NCBI RefSeq assembly: GCF_000003855.2
Contig: NW_003101681.1
Coordinates: 272,819 to 336,818 of the forward strand
Source of the DNA: Blastomyces gilchristii SLH14081
Taxonomy: Eukaryota; Ascomycota; Eurotiomycetes; Onygenales; Ajellomycetaceae
Direction: 5' to 3'
DNA: 64,000 bases
This document shows, one piece after another, positions 24,649-36,800 of this stretch; the stretch's first letter is position 1; each line of letters opens with the position of its first letter. Position numbers and translations under genes: made by a program. The notes under the pieces were generated by a model. The model saw only the letters and a program-made list of their open reading frames with translations. It was not told where the DNA came from and ran no database searches.

Positions 24649-26945
24649 AGTATATTCATCAATTTTAATTATTCTTCTTCAGAATTGTTTTCAAAGTATC
24701 AGATAGATTATTTACAGTAGATAAAGATAGTATATTTTCAATAAAAATAGAATCTTACTCTATATTATCATTGAATTTCTCAGAATAAGACTCAACTTCA
24801 GCATTAATAATTATATTATTTAAATTCAAGTTCATTGTAATCAGCTGCTGCTGAATTCACACTTAATTAAAGTACTTAATCTTCTTCTTCAGACTTTTCA
24901 CTTCAATCAAAAGTATATTCAAGAAGTCAAACATACATTTCTTTGATAGTAAAAGTAAATCTCAAGATGAGATATAATCATTCTTCAACAGACTTTTAGT
25001 AGTAGAGAATATCTCAAGCTTAGTAACAGCACTTACATATTTCTCAGTAAGTGAATGCTCAAAGATAGACTCTAAAATCTACTATAGCTGATGAACTCAT
25101 ATATTTAACAGACAGACTCAATCAAATATAAGATAGATATTCTTTATTAAATTTTTATAACATTTCATCTTCAGCTTACAGCTATCATTGAGATGTTTCA
25201 TACCTAGATCAATTGCTTTGAAGAAGTCAGGTTTTTCAGATCAGTTGACAAGATCTGCAGTTATAATCACTTAATATAGAGAAGAGATTTTGATGAATTG
25301 AAGTATTTAAAAATAATGAAGCATCTCAGTGACATAATTATATTAATCAGTACTAAGAAAGAAGATAATCAGAGATAAAATAAAGTACTTAAGAAGTTCA
25401 ATATTATCATGCTTAACAGCATAGTATATTCAAATGAATAATTCATATTCTCAGAGAAGATAATATATAATACAGAATTCAATATCTTGAGTAAGCTGAG
25501 AGATTTGAGAGTTAATTTTATTTCAGATATTAAGAGTAAATACTTTGATGTATACATCTTTAATAAGCTGAAGATACTGTGAAGAACTAAGCTATTATAT
25601 AATAGAATCAATATCTTCTGAGCACTCAAGATTACTAACTGAATAATCTCAATATTATATAATAGTATAAAATAGAGTAAGACTTCAAGATATAAAGCTC
25701 TGAGAAATCACTGACTTAAGAAGATGATATTTCAGATTGACAGTAGTTATAGAATTTCAGTTTTAATAAGTAAGATTAAACTGAATACAGTGATGAGTCT
25801 TCTCAGAGACTTCAGCTTCAAAATGAGTATAAATAATAGTGAAGAGTAGATTCATTTAAATATGAAATTATTTAAAAATAGAATGAAGTTAGTTGCACTG
25901 TTTAAAGATATCTGTAGATTTTAACTGCTTTATCTTGACTGATTAAATAAGTTTTATAATCAAAGTATCTTCATACACTGAAAAGAGATGAGTTGAAAAT
26001 GCTGTATAATCTCTTAATAAATCAAGAAAATCATTAAATATCTTCTCATGAACTCTCATAGTTTCTGCAATAGTGCTCTCATTTTCAAAAATAGTACTCA
26101 ACTGCTGAAAACACATTCTATACATAGAAAGTGTATTAATAATAGATATTTAAAATAGTAAATTATTTACAGTACTGAAAACACTTTTAATCTTATTATT
26201 ATAAATCTTTCAAATAGTATCTGAAATAAAACATGATATTATTTACTTCTGAAGCTTATTATTATTATCTGTTATATTAGATATATCAATGATTTCTTAC
26301 AGTGTTAATAGTCTTGTGAAATCATGCATGATCTGAGTTAGATCAGATTCTGAAATCTTAGAAGAAATAATTACAGCAGCAGTAGTTACAGCAGTTATGA
26401 AATTATTATATCTGATTATCTCATCTTATACAGTCTTCTTGAAGTTCATATTATCATAGACTATAACAGCTCAAGAATCTTTGACAAGCTGCTGAAGTTT
26501 AATCTAACAGTAAGAATTAGTCAAGTGATTGACTCAGAAGTGAATAGAAGTTCAAAGATTATTATTATTATTATTATTATTATTCTTCAATTATAGATGT
26601 ATGCAGTCAGAGACTATGACATCTACCTGAGAACCTTTAGTTCTCAGGGTTTTTCCTATATCTATAGAGTCAACTATTATACATTTATCAATTTCAGATA
26701 TGCAAAATCAGAAAATTCCAGCCCAGAATACAAAAACTGTTTACAAATTGCAGTATTTCAACACCTTCTGATACTTTGAAACCATTTGAAAATATCATGA
26801 CAAAGGAAAAGAGAACATAGTCTTAAAGATAGACACATTAAATAGATAGATAGAAAAGAACAGAAAGAAACAAGTACAGTAAAGAGAGACTATAACAAAA
26901 TAAAATTATTAAAAGATAGTGTATAGCTGTTTTAACAGACTATAT
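24649..26945. other. Very AT-rich decayed DNA
   Basis: This is the most AT-rich part of the left block. Short open frames (minus 25,369-25,629 and 25,943-26,125; plus 26,597-26,779) are Leu/Ile/Tyr-rich as expected by composition. No domain is recognised. Confidence 0.45.
26558..26584. repeat. (ATT)9 microsatellite
   Basis: Nine perfect ATT units. Confidence 0.95.
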
Positions 26946-26949
26946 CTAA

Positions 26950-27690
26950 TCAATTTCCGCCTCTTCATATTCAGATACTTCTGAATTCAGTCATTTTCTT
27001 GTAGCTGCTTGAGTTTCTGATAGAAAGTCTATTAAGTATTTAATTCCTGTCTCAGTTGAGAATAAGAACCTCATATTTAATTGATTTAAATCATACTTCT
27101 TCTTTAATCTGACTCTGAGACTATTGTATAATGCACAATGTATTACAATATGCTCAGGATTTTCATTTGCATTGCAGAATGAGCACTCTGTTGAATCAAA
27201 TCTATCATCAAATCTTTGTATATAGGATTTGAAATAACCATGTCCTAGTTTTAGCTGAATTATGGATGAGAATATTTTCTTTTTACATTTAATTGAACAA
27301 GATTTCCACTTTGGTTTTGTCTCAAATCTTGAATAATGTATGCTCTTCTTTTGTTTCTGCCAGCTTTCATTTCACTTATTTAAACAAGATTCTTTTATCT
27401 TTCTCTTTATGAAAGATCAGAACACTGTTTTTTGAATAGATCTGCTTAATTCTGAACCCTTTTTTGCAGCTGAATCAGCCAATTCATTGTCATGAATATT
27501 CATATGAGCAGGAACTCAATGTAGATAAATTATCAGTTTTGATGTTCTTCTCTTTTGAATTTTCAAAACAGAGTTTAAAATCAGTTCAAGATTCATTTGA
27601 TTATTATGAATCTGACTATTTCTAAGTCTTTTTAAAGCAGCTTGACTATCAGAGAATATTCATGCCTCTTTCAAACTATTTCCTCTTTTA
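26950..27690 (-). mobile_element. LINE (Tad1-like) RNase H and 3' tail, relic
   Basis: The minus strand reads as the C-terminal part of a non-LTR retrotransposon ORF2. It has 'IFSDSQAALKRLRNSQIHNN' near 27,660-27,600 (RNase H segment with Asp), then 'VPAHMNIHDNELADSAAKKG' near 27,515-27,455 (the classic His...Asn-Glu-Leu-Ala-Asp block, with a TGA replacing the Trp just before), then a cysteine/histidine knuckle 'CSFCNANENPEHIVIHC' near 27,185-27,135. Several in-frame stops show it is dead. RNase H followed by such a knuckle is typical of Tad1-clade LINEs of filamentous fungi. No target duplication or 3' tail could be defined. Confidence 0.75.
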
Positions 27691-30600
27691 TGAGATTTTA
27701 TTTCAATGAGTTTGAAGAAGTTCAAAGAACATGTTAGAAAATAACAGATATTATCAGAGATTACTAGAAGTTTAAGATATTAGATAGAAATATTAATAAG
27801 TTAAGAATATTAAGTCATATCTTCTCTTATTTAGTAATTTTCATTATCAATCTATTTCTTATTACATAGCTGTGATAGAGTTTAAAGTTAGAAATAATTT
27901 CTATTACTTATTATTTTACTTCTAAGTTATAAAAATATACAGAGAGAATAGAGCTGAAGAAGTTCAAGTTTTTTAAGAAATAAGAGTGATATATAATACT
28001 TATAATAATAAATAGTTATTTGATAGCTGTTATTTTATCTGAGTTTTATTCATAGCTCTTTCAATTAACACATTTATTTTTTAGAATAGAAGTAAGTAGA
28101 TCAAATCAGGTTAATACATCAGTCTGAATAATCTCAAAAGCAGTCTGAAAGTCAATAATATTCAGATCAGAATTATGATTGAATTTTATAAAGAAAAGAG
28201 TATTGATAAGATATTTCAGCTTCTATATAAGTAAGACAGTATAATATTGATTATCATTGAATATTTCTACTTTGAAAAGTGCTGAATATAGTGCATTTCA
28301 CTGCTTTATAAAAGTACTATATTATTAATAAGTTAAGATATTAGAACTCTGAATTCAAGTCTCTATAAAGATCTTCATTTCTTAACTATTTCACTGTAAT
28401 GTTCTGATAATATAAGATAATTTTAACTATCTTTTCTACTGATTATAAGATATTGTAGACAGATACTGTGAGTCATAGTGATTTAATTATGAACAAGCTT
28501 ACAGAGTATTAGTATCAGTATCAGTAATCTCAAATTCTGAAGAAGTATTAATAGATTTAAGCTCTGTTAAGTCACTATCTGATATATTATATTCATCATC
28601 TACATTGTTGAGAGACTGTAGTGATTATAGAGAGAATTCATCTTTAAATAATAAAGAATATTAGCTGAAGCATATCTGACATTGAATATCTTGAGATTCA
28701 AAAGACACACTGTCTTTTATCAATAATTATGATATAATGAGAAGAGATAGTGAGTTGTAAAATAGCAGAGATAATAGCAGAATGACTGAGAATTTAAAAA
28801 ATATCAGTTTAATGATGATCAGACAGATATTTAAAGTAGATATATAATTTCAAAATCAATCAAATATTTTATATGAGTGATATTGATTTTTCATATATAA
28901 TGAAACTGTTTCTTTTCAGACTCTCTATAAGATATTAGATTGTGAGTACATGTGAAGTCTCTTATTGATCCAGAAGTTAGCAGGACTTGACAGAAGTCTA
29001 AAGAAGTTTAGTTGATCATGCTAATCTGAAAATATTGAGAAGAGAGACTGAGCATGCTGAGATAAGATTTACTCAAGTATGTGAAGTTTTTAAGTGTGCT
29101 GAGCACACCTGGGTCTGGGCTGAGAGACCCAAGTGTTGTAGTTTTCTCCAAGTCTATGTATAGCCATTCATACAGATCGCATGAGCAATCATTTCATAGA
29201 CCTTGCTATACAAAGGTGTCAAGAATATATTCAATTGTTCAAAACAAGCAAGAATCAAACATTTGACTTAGTGTCAGGGACCTCTGTCAGAATATAGACC
29301 TGTACAACTCATCAGTTGCAAATGACAGTTCAGCTATGTATAGTCATAAGATGCTGATGCCAAAACTATGCATCTGTGAGATCAAAGTGTTGAAGCATGA
29401 ATAGCTGAGAAACAAGCCCCTGCTGCACAGCAGAGTTCCCAGGATATATTTGATAAATATCACACAGGGGAGTTTATAGACATATTTAGATTTAACTGTC
29501 AAAGTTCAGGTTTGAGCTCTGTGCATCCAGAATTTCTAATTTTCCAGATGTTCTATTTTGAGTAATCAATCAATTTCTCTTGATTTATATCAACTAGAAA
29601 CAAACAATGTATATACAACAGAAAATCAAACAGTGCTCTGCATCAGATAGAGAAGAGTAAATACAGATTATCAGCATGTCTCAAATCATACTCATTCTGA
29701 AACTCTCACTTTGAGCTCTGCAAAGAAAGAGAGCTGAACAGAAATGTCTTTTTCAGTCAGCTATCACAGCTGCTTTTTCAGCAGTCTTGAATTCCTTTTT
29801 CTAACTCCTCACTGCAAAAATATGAGCCATGCAGTTACTAATCACCTTTGACAATTGTCATTGATTTGAATAAACTGAAAAGCCTCACAATTTTCTCACA
29901 CATTCTATGAAATATTAATTATCTGTCACTGAACAAAGAGAAGATGATCTGTATCTTATGAAGACTGAATAAAGTGTACATCTTGATGAAGCAATGAACA
30001 TAACCGAAGAGGGCTGAGACTGAGAATAAGAGACAATCTAATGATCACCGGTGATAGTGGCCAGAAAGCTTGATGAACTTGATGAAAATCATTCAAATAA
30101 GAAGCACCCTCAACAATCAAGTGTGTAGTGTGAGATTCAACATGATCATTGTGTGACATAACCAGATTAGGCAGGTGTCAGTTAGAAGAGCTAATTGTGA
30201 TATGATTGTAAGAAACACTGTATAAGTGCTTCATGAATGTCTTCTGGAATATTCATCAGCATTTGATGATTGAAAGAAAGAGAGAAGACTCATCATCAGA
30301 CAGCTCAGTCAATGAACAAGCTGTGCAGATTACTTCATCAGTTGCTTCTGAATCATTGCACACATTATTTGAGGAACTTCAGACTCTTCTCTAGTGTTGT
30401 GAGAATCTCAGCATTGAGATGGGATTGAAAGTAGGTTTTGAATCTGTGAGTGATCATTCAATGTGTCAGGAAGTTATCATCATCTGTGTTGAGTGATTTG
30501 TCAAATCAAGTCTCATTGACAAAAGCTTTCATGCAGAATTGAAGAATCTCTATGTGATAGACAACTATTCAGCTGAAGAGACAGAGAACATCTTCATTCA

Positions 30601-30885
30601 TATAAGTAGTTGCAGTACAGTTGAAGTTTCTTCACTCTAGATACAATACACTCAGGAATCACCAGATGTACTGAAAGGAGATTCTTGAGTTGTTAGATGC
30701 CTGCATATGCTGGCATGTGGCCACACCTTTCAAATTGATCTAAGGCCTAGTTTCACTGATCTTAAAGGAAAGTAGGACTTCTTATCCATGAGTCATGATG
30801 CTATGCTAATGATTTATAGTGCGCCATCTGAGATTTCTGCAAAGAACTAGAAGATAATTGATAGATTTAAATGTGCATTCTTCTC
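27691..30885. other. AT-rich decayed DNA
   Basis: 28,030-28,960 may hold an older decayed RT part of the minus-strand LINE, but no RT motif could be read with confidence. At 29,090-29,460 the sequence is less AT-rich ('CACCTGGGTCTGGGCTGAG') and has LTR-like texture, without matching ends. Plus-strand text at 30,260-30,700 is coding-like but unrecognised. A minus frame at 29,956-30,159 (67 aa) is unassigned. Confidence 0.35.
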
Positions 30886-30889
30886 TACT

Positions 30890-32000
30890 CTTTCACTTTT
30901 GGCTTCAGCTTTTGTCTGTATATCACATATAATTCGTGGTATATGTGAAGTTCCTCTCTTTTCAGATCAGATCTCACTTGCACCAGATATACTTACAACT
31001 CATTCATTGACTATTTAAGGCTCTGAGTGAAAATCTGAAGTGAAAATGCTTCTAGTTCTTTCAGAATATTCTGAAGAGTAAAACTGCTCAATAGCTTTAA
31101 TTTATTACATTCTTGTCATGATTCTATTGAAATCTATTTCACTTTAGTGATGAATCTTCATTGAATATATGAAGCTTAATATATCATGAATCTTTGAATT
31201 TTGATATTAATAAAGCCAGTGTTTTTCATTCTCTGTGTGCAGGTTGTTGCTCTGCAGAAAGGCTTTTTCAGTTTATCTTAACTCTCTATGATATGCTGTT
31301 GCCATTCAAGAGTGTGTACAGCTTTTTTATGTGTCTCATTATCTGAGAGAAAGCCATGCTCAAGTGATTTGAGTTTAAAGTATTCATCAGGTTTTAAATG
31401 CTTAAAAGCTTCTCTGCACAGTTTTTCACAGTCAGAGATTGAATTATTTAACTCTTATTCATGAATGAGATCAAATTTGTACAGCAAATTCCATTTCTCA
31501 AAGTCATCAATCTTAAAAGTGCAATTTGATAAAACACTGGAATCAATCATAAGTCAGAGTATATTTTGTAGAGTGAGTACACTTCTTATAAGAAAGATTG
31601 AATTGAGCTCAAATCATTTTCTCAAATCAGTGCACTGAGATGTTTGCTGCTATGATGATTAGTCAGACTCAAAGTAATATTCATAAATACTAGCTTCTGA
31701 TTTATGCACTCAGCATATTCTATTGCTCAGATACCTGTTCCTGTTCTTATATCAAGAATATGCTGAGAACTTTCACTTATAAGAGTGAGAAATAATTCAT
31801 TCAAGGCATCTTTGTATATCTGGTGCATCTGTGTTCTGATCAGATTTTATGCAATGAGTATTAAATGTAATCATTTATCATGTTCATTCAATTCTTCTCA
31901 GACTCATCATTCAGCTATCAATCAGTTAGTAAACATGTTTCTTCACTGTACAAAGAGAGCACTCATTAAAAGATACATTTTCTTGTAAAATGCATGATAT
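30890..32000 (-). pseudogene. LaeA-like SAM methyltransferase relic
   Basis: Read on the minus strand through stops, the order matches small fungal SAM-dependent methyltransferases. 'QHILDIRTGTGI' followed by a stop and 'AIEYAE' near 31,765-31,710 corresponds to motif I (LDxGTGTGIWAIEYAE, with TGG turned into TGA). 'KIDDFEKWNLLYKFDLIHE' lies near 31,520-31,460. 'EAFKHLKPDEYFKLKSLEHG' lies near 31,420-31,360. 'LEWQQHIIES' lies near 31,310. A C-terminal 'YLVQVRSDLK' and 'HIYHELYVIYRQK' lie near 30,990-30,905. The upstream part to about 32,000 reads as the N-terminal region before motif I. The family includes LaeA-like regulators and secondary-metabolite methyltransferases; the substrate cannot be stated. 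Stops and frame changes make it a pseudogene. Confidence 0.7.
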
Positions 32001-32189
32001 ATTCAGCTGTACTGTTTATTTAGCTTGTATGAGTCAAGTCTCTTCAGAGTTCTCTTACTAGATTTCTGAGATTGTTAACTGAGATAAGCATTTTTGATGT
32101 GAAACAGAGTTCTTACAGATAATCAGTGACACTTGATATGAGAGAAATTAAGTCTTCTTCTCTCAATTCAGAGTGATAGTCACTGATAC

Positions 32190-32395
32190 TGCTCATCTCT
32201 GTCCCTTTCTTCTCTTTCTCTTCATTCTCTTCATTCTCTTCATTCTCTTCATTCTCTTTATCTTCTTTCTTCTCTTTCTCATCTTTCTCTGTCTCTACCT
32301 TTCCTTTGTTCTCTTTGTCCTCTTTATTCTCTTTGTTCTCTTTGTTCTCTTCCTCATCTTTCTCTGTCTCTACATGGGAATGATCTGTGAAAGGT
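32190..32395. repeat. Pyrimidine-rich low-complexity array
   Basis: Four copies of the 9-mer TTCATTCTC lie at 32,221-32,256, followed by irregular TTC/CTT-rich DNA. An internal duplication carries 'CTCATCTTTCTCTGTCTCTA' at about 32,279 and again near 32,352. The 74-aa plus frame over it (Phe/Leu/Ile only) is an accident of composition. Confidence 0.85.
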
Positions 32396-33205
32396 AATAC
32401 TTCTCCTGCTGTTCTAGGTTAACTAGGTAGTTTGACAGTCATATCAAAGAAAGGAAGAGACAATGAACATGGCTTTCAATGCTGTTCATGTTTGAGAAAC
32501 AGCTTCTCCCTCTATATGTATACATTTGTTCATAGATAGTGATGACAATAACAGATCTAGACTTTGAAACTGAGGAAAATAATCTTAGCAGCTCTGTTAA
32601 CTCAAATTTGATCACATAATACTAATAATTCAATCAGTTAGAAAAGAATGAGTGAAAATTGTACTGAAATACTGATGACAAGACATTCTGATTGTGTCTC
32701 TCAGATCATCATTGTGAGATAACTATGCATTTTTAGTATTGTTATTTCAACACCAGATCAGAAATAATGGCCTGCTTCTAGAGTGCTGATGATGTCCTCT
32801 GCTATGATTATTGCAGATATATCAACTCAATGATTTTACACAGTACACTCTTCATACTTTCTATTAATATATGACTCTTCACTAACTTAAACCAATATTT
32901 GCATGCTCATCAATTGGCTTATGTACAGTATCAGTCATTTACATGAATCATATATCATATACATATGAAATTTAAACTGTGTGACATCCTCCAGGTTTCA
33001 TTTCCTAGCTAAGCAAGTCATCAATCATCAATGAATATCATGCAGAAAATAATGCAAAAGTTCACTTCTTCATCAGGAATTGCTTCTAAGCTTTCATAAC
33101 AGTACAATTAGAATCACTATATTTTTATAGATAGTTCTGAATATTCATCAGGCTATACTAACAATCAGAAACTTGATTGATGAACTCAGCAGTCATGTCT
33201 GCAAG
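32396..33205. other. AT-rich DNA, nothing recognised
   Basis: No frame, repeat or motif that I can support. Confidence 0.4.
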
Positions 33206-33209
33206 ATTG

Positions 33210-33830
33210 GTACAGCATCTGTGAGTATACATATACTGGAAAATCGATTTTATTTACTTCTTTGACATCAGTGTAAATTTCACTTTCATATCCATGCATC
33301 CCGGGTGGATAAGAGCTGCATCAAGTTGATGTCAGCAGTTTATAATCATGATCAAGATTCTTCTGTCAGATGATGAGACACTGTCAATCACATTCAAGAG
33401 GTCAGAGAGTGATACTTGATTATTTTATCTTACATCATTCTTCTGTATAACTCGCATTTTCTCACAATTGATTCCAGCACTGTCAATATCCTCAATGAGG
33501 AGAATACAACAGCATGATAGATGACTACAGAGTCACTGAAGTTCTTCATCAGTCATGTTTTGATCTGTCAAGCTCAACATGTAAATATTCAGATCATATT
33601 TATCTGTCAAAGCTTGCACAAGGCTAGTTTTCCCAGTCTCAGAAGATTCACTAAATAGATAATCACAGCAGTATAATCTTTCTGTTTTCATATATACTTA
33701 CTGAGTCTTCAAGAACTTGCACATGTCATTGCAAACTTCTTTCTTTTGTCTCTCTGTTAGAAAGATACTTTCAAGTGACTGATAACTAGTGCTTTTGACA
33801 GGTTGTTATAGTATCTTAGTTCAACAGACA
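33210..33830 (-). pseudogene. BCS1-like AAA ATPase relic
   Basis: The minus strand reads as the junction and AAA domain of a BCS1-type ATPase. 'KPVKSTSYQSLESIFL' near 33,810 and 'CNDMCKFLKTQ' near 33,740 match the segment before the ATPase. 'SSETGKTSLVQALTDKYDL' near 33,655-33,600 is the Walker A (expected GPPGTGKTS). 'CILLIEDIDSAG' near 33,512-33,476 is the Walker B. 'RILIMIINC' near 33,360 is the sensor-1 region and 'LDAALIHPGCMDMKVKF' near 33,330-33,280 the second region of homology (expected RPGRxDxxxxF, with Arg turned into His and Cys). The Gly-to-Glu, Arg-to-His and Arg-to-Cys changes fit CpG decay. BCS1 acts in mitochondrial Rieske protein insertion, but fungi also carry many accessory BCS1-like genes of unknown role, and this is probably one of those. 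The N-terminal BCS1 domain upstream is not clear. Confidence 0.75.
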
Positions 33831-36800
33831 CACTTCTCTTCTGAGCTGAAAATTGTAATGTGGGATTTGTTCTTGAAGATGTGAAGTGACCTGACTTTTA
33901 TAAGTAATCTTTCAATTAACTTGTAGAACCAGTCTAAAACTCACAGACTGTAGTACTTCTCAGAGTGAAACTCAAAGCTTCTTTCTGTCTGTTGAAACTG
34001 AAATATTGAGTCTCTGAATAGAAATAAATAAGTTTTATTAAATTGAAATTAATAATGCTGCAATGCTTCAATGATTTTTCAGTCTTACTCTGACTTCTCA
34101 GATACATTCTCTTCACTTCATTTCTCACTTCTAACTCTCTGAGACAGGCATCTGATAACTCAGAATTTAAGAAAGATGATTAGATGTTCATACTTCTCAC
34201 TGTGCAGTTCAATTTATATCTTCATAGCACAGAATTTCCAGATTTCATCATATACTCAGATACAGACATAAACAAATGCACATCTGACAATCAGAATATT
34301 GAACAGAAGGCTCAGGTTGAAAGCTCTGTGAAATGTGTTAATAAATATAAATTCAGAAAATATGATATTCAAAAGAGAATCAATGAGACTTAATGCCTGA
34401 TTCATGATATTTTTGAGAAGTATGCAATGACAGATTGGCCAGGATTGTAGAGGAAAAAAAAGTCAAATAAAAACACACTGAGAGATGAAGGGCTGTACAG
34501 AGGAACCTGAGAAATTATATAGAAATGAAAATAGCTAAAACTATTCAATATTCAAGCAATTAGAAGCAAGTAAATTTAGAAGAGAATGAGGCCTTGCTAC
34601 ACTGACTAGTATTCACAGACAGTCACATTTCAATGCAATCAGAAACAAAAAATATCAAATATGTTGTTCAGAAAGCCATGTAACAGCATGATGTTTCTCA
34701 GTTTCCCAGATCAAGTGAAAATATTTTGAGCTATATAGATATCAATAGTGATAATCAACATCACCTGAAGTCATATCAGCACACATTGAAGAGAGAACTG
34801 TGATTTCACTGAACTTACTTGAATTGAAAGCAGTCAGTCATGAAAGAGTTCATCTGTGACAAACTCTGCTGTTACAATAATAAGAAATGCATGAATTGTA
34901 ACTTCACAGATTACAGGGCTCTGAGATGATATACTGTGAATTTCATGTCAAAAAAGCAGATCAGCAATCACAAGTATTATATAGTCAATAGACACAATCA
35001 CACCTGTATCTTTCACTGACACCTTGTAGATAACTGAGCTAACTCAATGAGCACAAGGTCTATCAAGATCAGAGAGAAGAGTGTACACACTATAAGATTA
35101 AAACAAGCTTTACTGCAGAGGACAGAAACTTATATTCTAGAAATAATTGATACAGCAGAGTGTTCATAAGTGATTCAGTCTGAATTTTGATCTGCTGAAT
35201 CATCTAGACATCACAATTAGTGAGAATCAAAGCAGGAGACTGAGAATAACATATCTCTAGAGTTAACAGGAATGCTGTACATATTTCTAAGAGATAGTAG
35301 AATGCTGATGTATCTGAAACAAGCATTTAACATTTATCATCATTATGTCAGTAGAAGAGACTGCTCACTCTCATGTCTTAAGCCTGACAGATCAATGTCA
35401 ATGACAACAGCATTGACACAGATAAAGAGAATGAAGATTGATATCTCAGATAAATGATGAGACTGAGAATGATGAACAGTAAGCAAGATGAGATACACTG
35501 CACTTAATATGATGAGCACTGCTGACAGAAGTGCATATGAGATATTAGCATACATTTTGTAAGAAAAGACAGTCAAGTTAGTTCATTTTGAAATGATCTG
35601 TCACAGAGCAATGTGATGTGATTTATAGCTCTCAGACAATTACTCTCTATACATCTTGAATGATGCTTCTTCAATGACTGAGAGAGTATGTCTGTCCTCA
35701 CTTCAGCAAATGCTGAATGACAAAATATTATTCAGAGTCTGTATAATTAGTTACATTATTGTTATTAATCTGTTGTGATTCCTTTGTATGAGAATGACAG
35801 ATACTCACACTGAATATGTATATCACACTCACACTCTCACAGTGATCAATGCAAGCTGTGCTCTTGACTGATGTCTCTGACTGTACTTTGCATGCTCCTG
35901 GTCTTCTCTGAGGCACCCTGCACATACACATAGATAGCTAAGTGATGATAGACCAGTGACAATTGACCACTGTCCTCATTAGGCAAAGGAAAATCCAAAA
36001 AGACCTATTTTCAGGCTCAATATCACTCTTACTGAGAGTCTAGGTCATCACAGCACAGCTTTGATCAGAAGAAACTGAGAAACTGAGTAATGTTAGCAAT
36101 GCTTAGAGGTCAAAGCAACTATAACACAACATTGTCCCAGACTGAGAGATGATGTGAAAGTAGTCATTTGAATCATACATGAAAATGATTGAATGCTGTG
36201 TTAGTTTTAGAAGTGACCCTGATCATGAAAGATGAGACAGATACTATCAAGAGTTATGACTCTTAACAAATGAATCAAATGGGACAGGGAACAAGCTGCA
36301 TTTTCATGATAGAATGATTCAATGGCACAGGTAGCTTAGGCGATGAGTATATGATTCACTACCAGAAATAGAGACTCAAATATAATATCACATTGATCAG
36401 CAATCTAGATCATCACAAGAACTTTGATGAATGATAATGATAGTTATAGTTCTTTTCACTAAAGTAGTAGTTTCACTGAAAGAGAAGATCAAAGTAACAC
36501 TCAAGCTAGTTGAATGATAAATAGTCACAAGCCAGATTAAGTGACACTTGTTTACATGTAAATAATAGTCAACAAATTCAGAATAGTGTTCATAGAACTG
36601 ATCTTCACAGACAAATTGAAAGAATGAATATTTCTTCAATCTTACTTTGTTTGTTCAATACAATAGGGAATGAAATCAGTACAGAACTTTGAAGGCTGAT
36701 GAATAAGATGAAGCTTCATGATGAGTTGCAATGCAATAACAAAGAGATTTTTCAAATATTTCATGCTTCTCTTAGTGACACAAGGCTAATTCTGTTATAG

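Noticed and set aside
29090..29470. Possible solo LTR
   Set aside because: The texture is LTR-like, but no matching TG...CA ends, target duplication or second copy could be found.
32173..32397. 74-aa Phe/Leu/Ile ORF that looks like a membrane protein
   Set aside because: It is a direct translation of a pyrimidine-rich 9-bp repeat array, with no other support.
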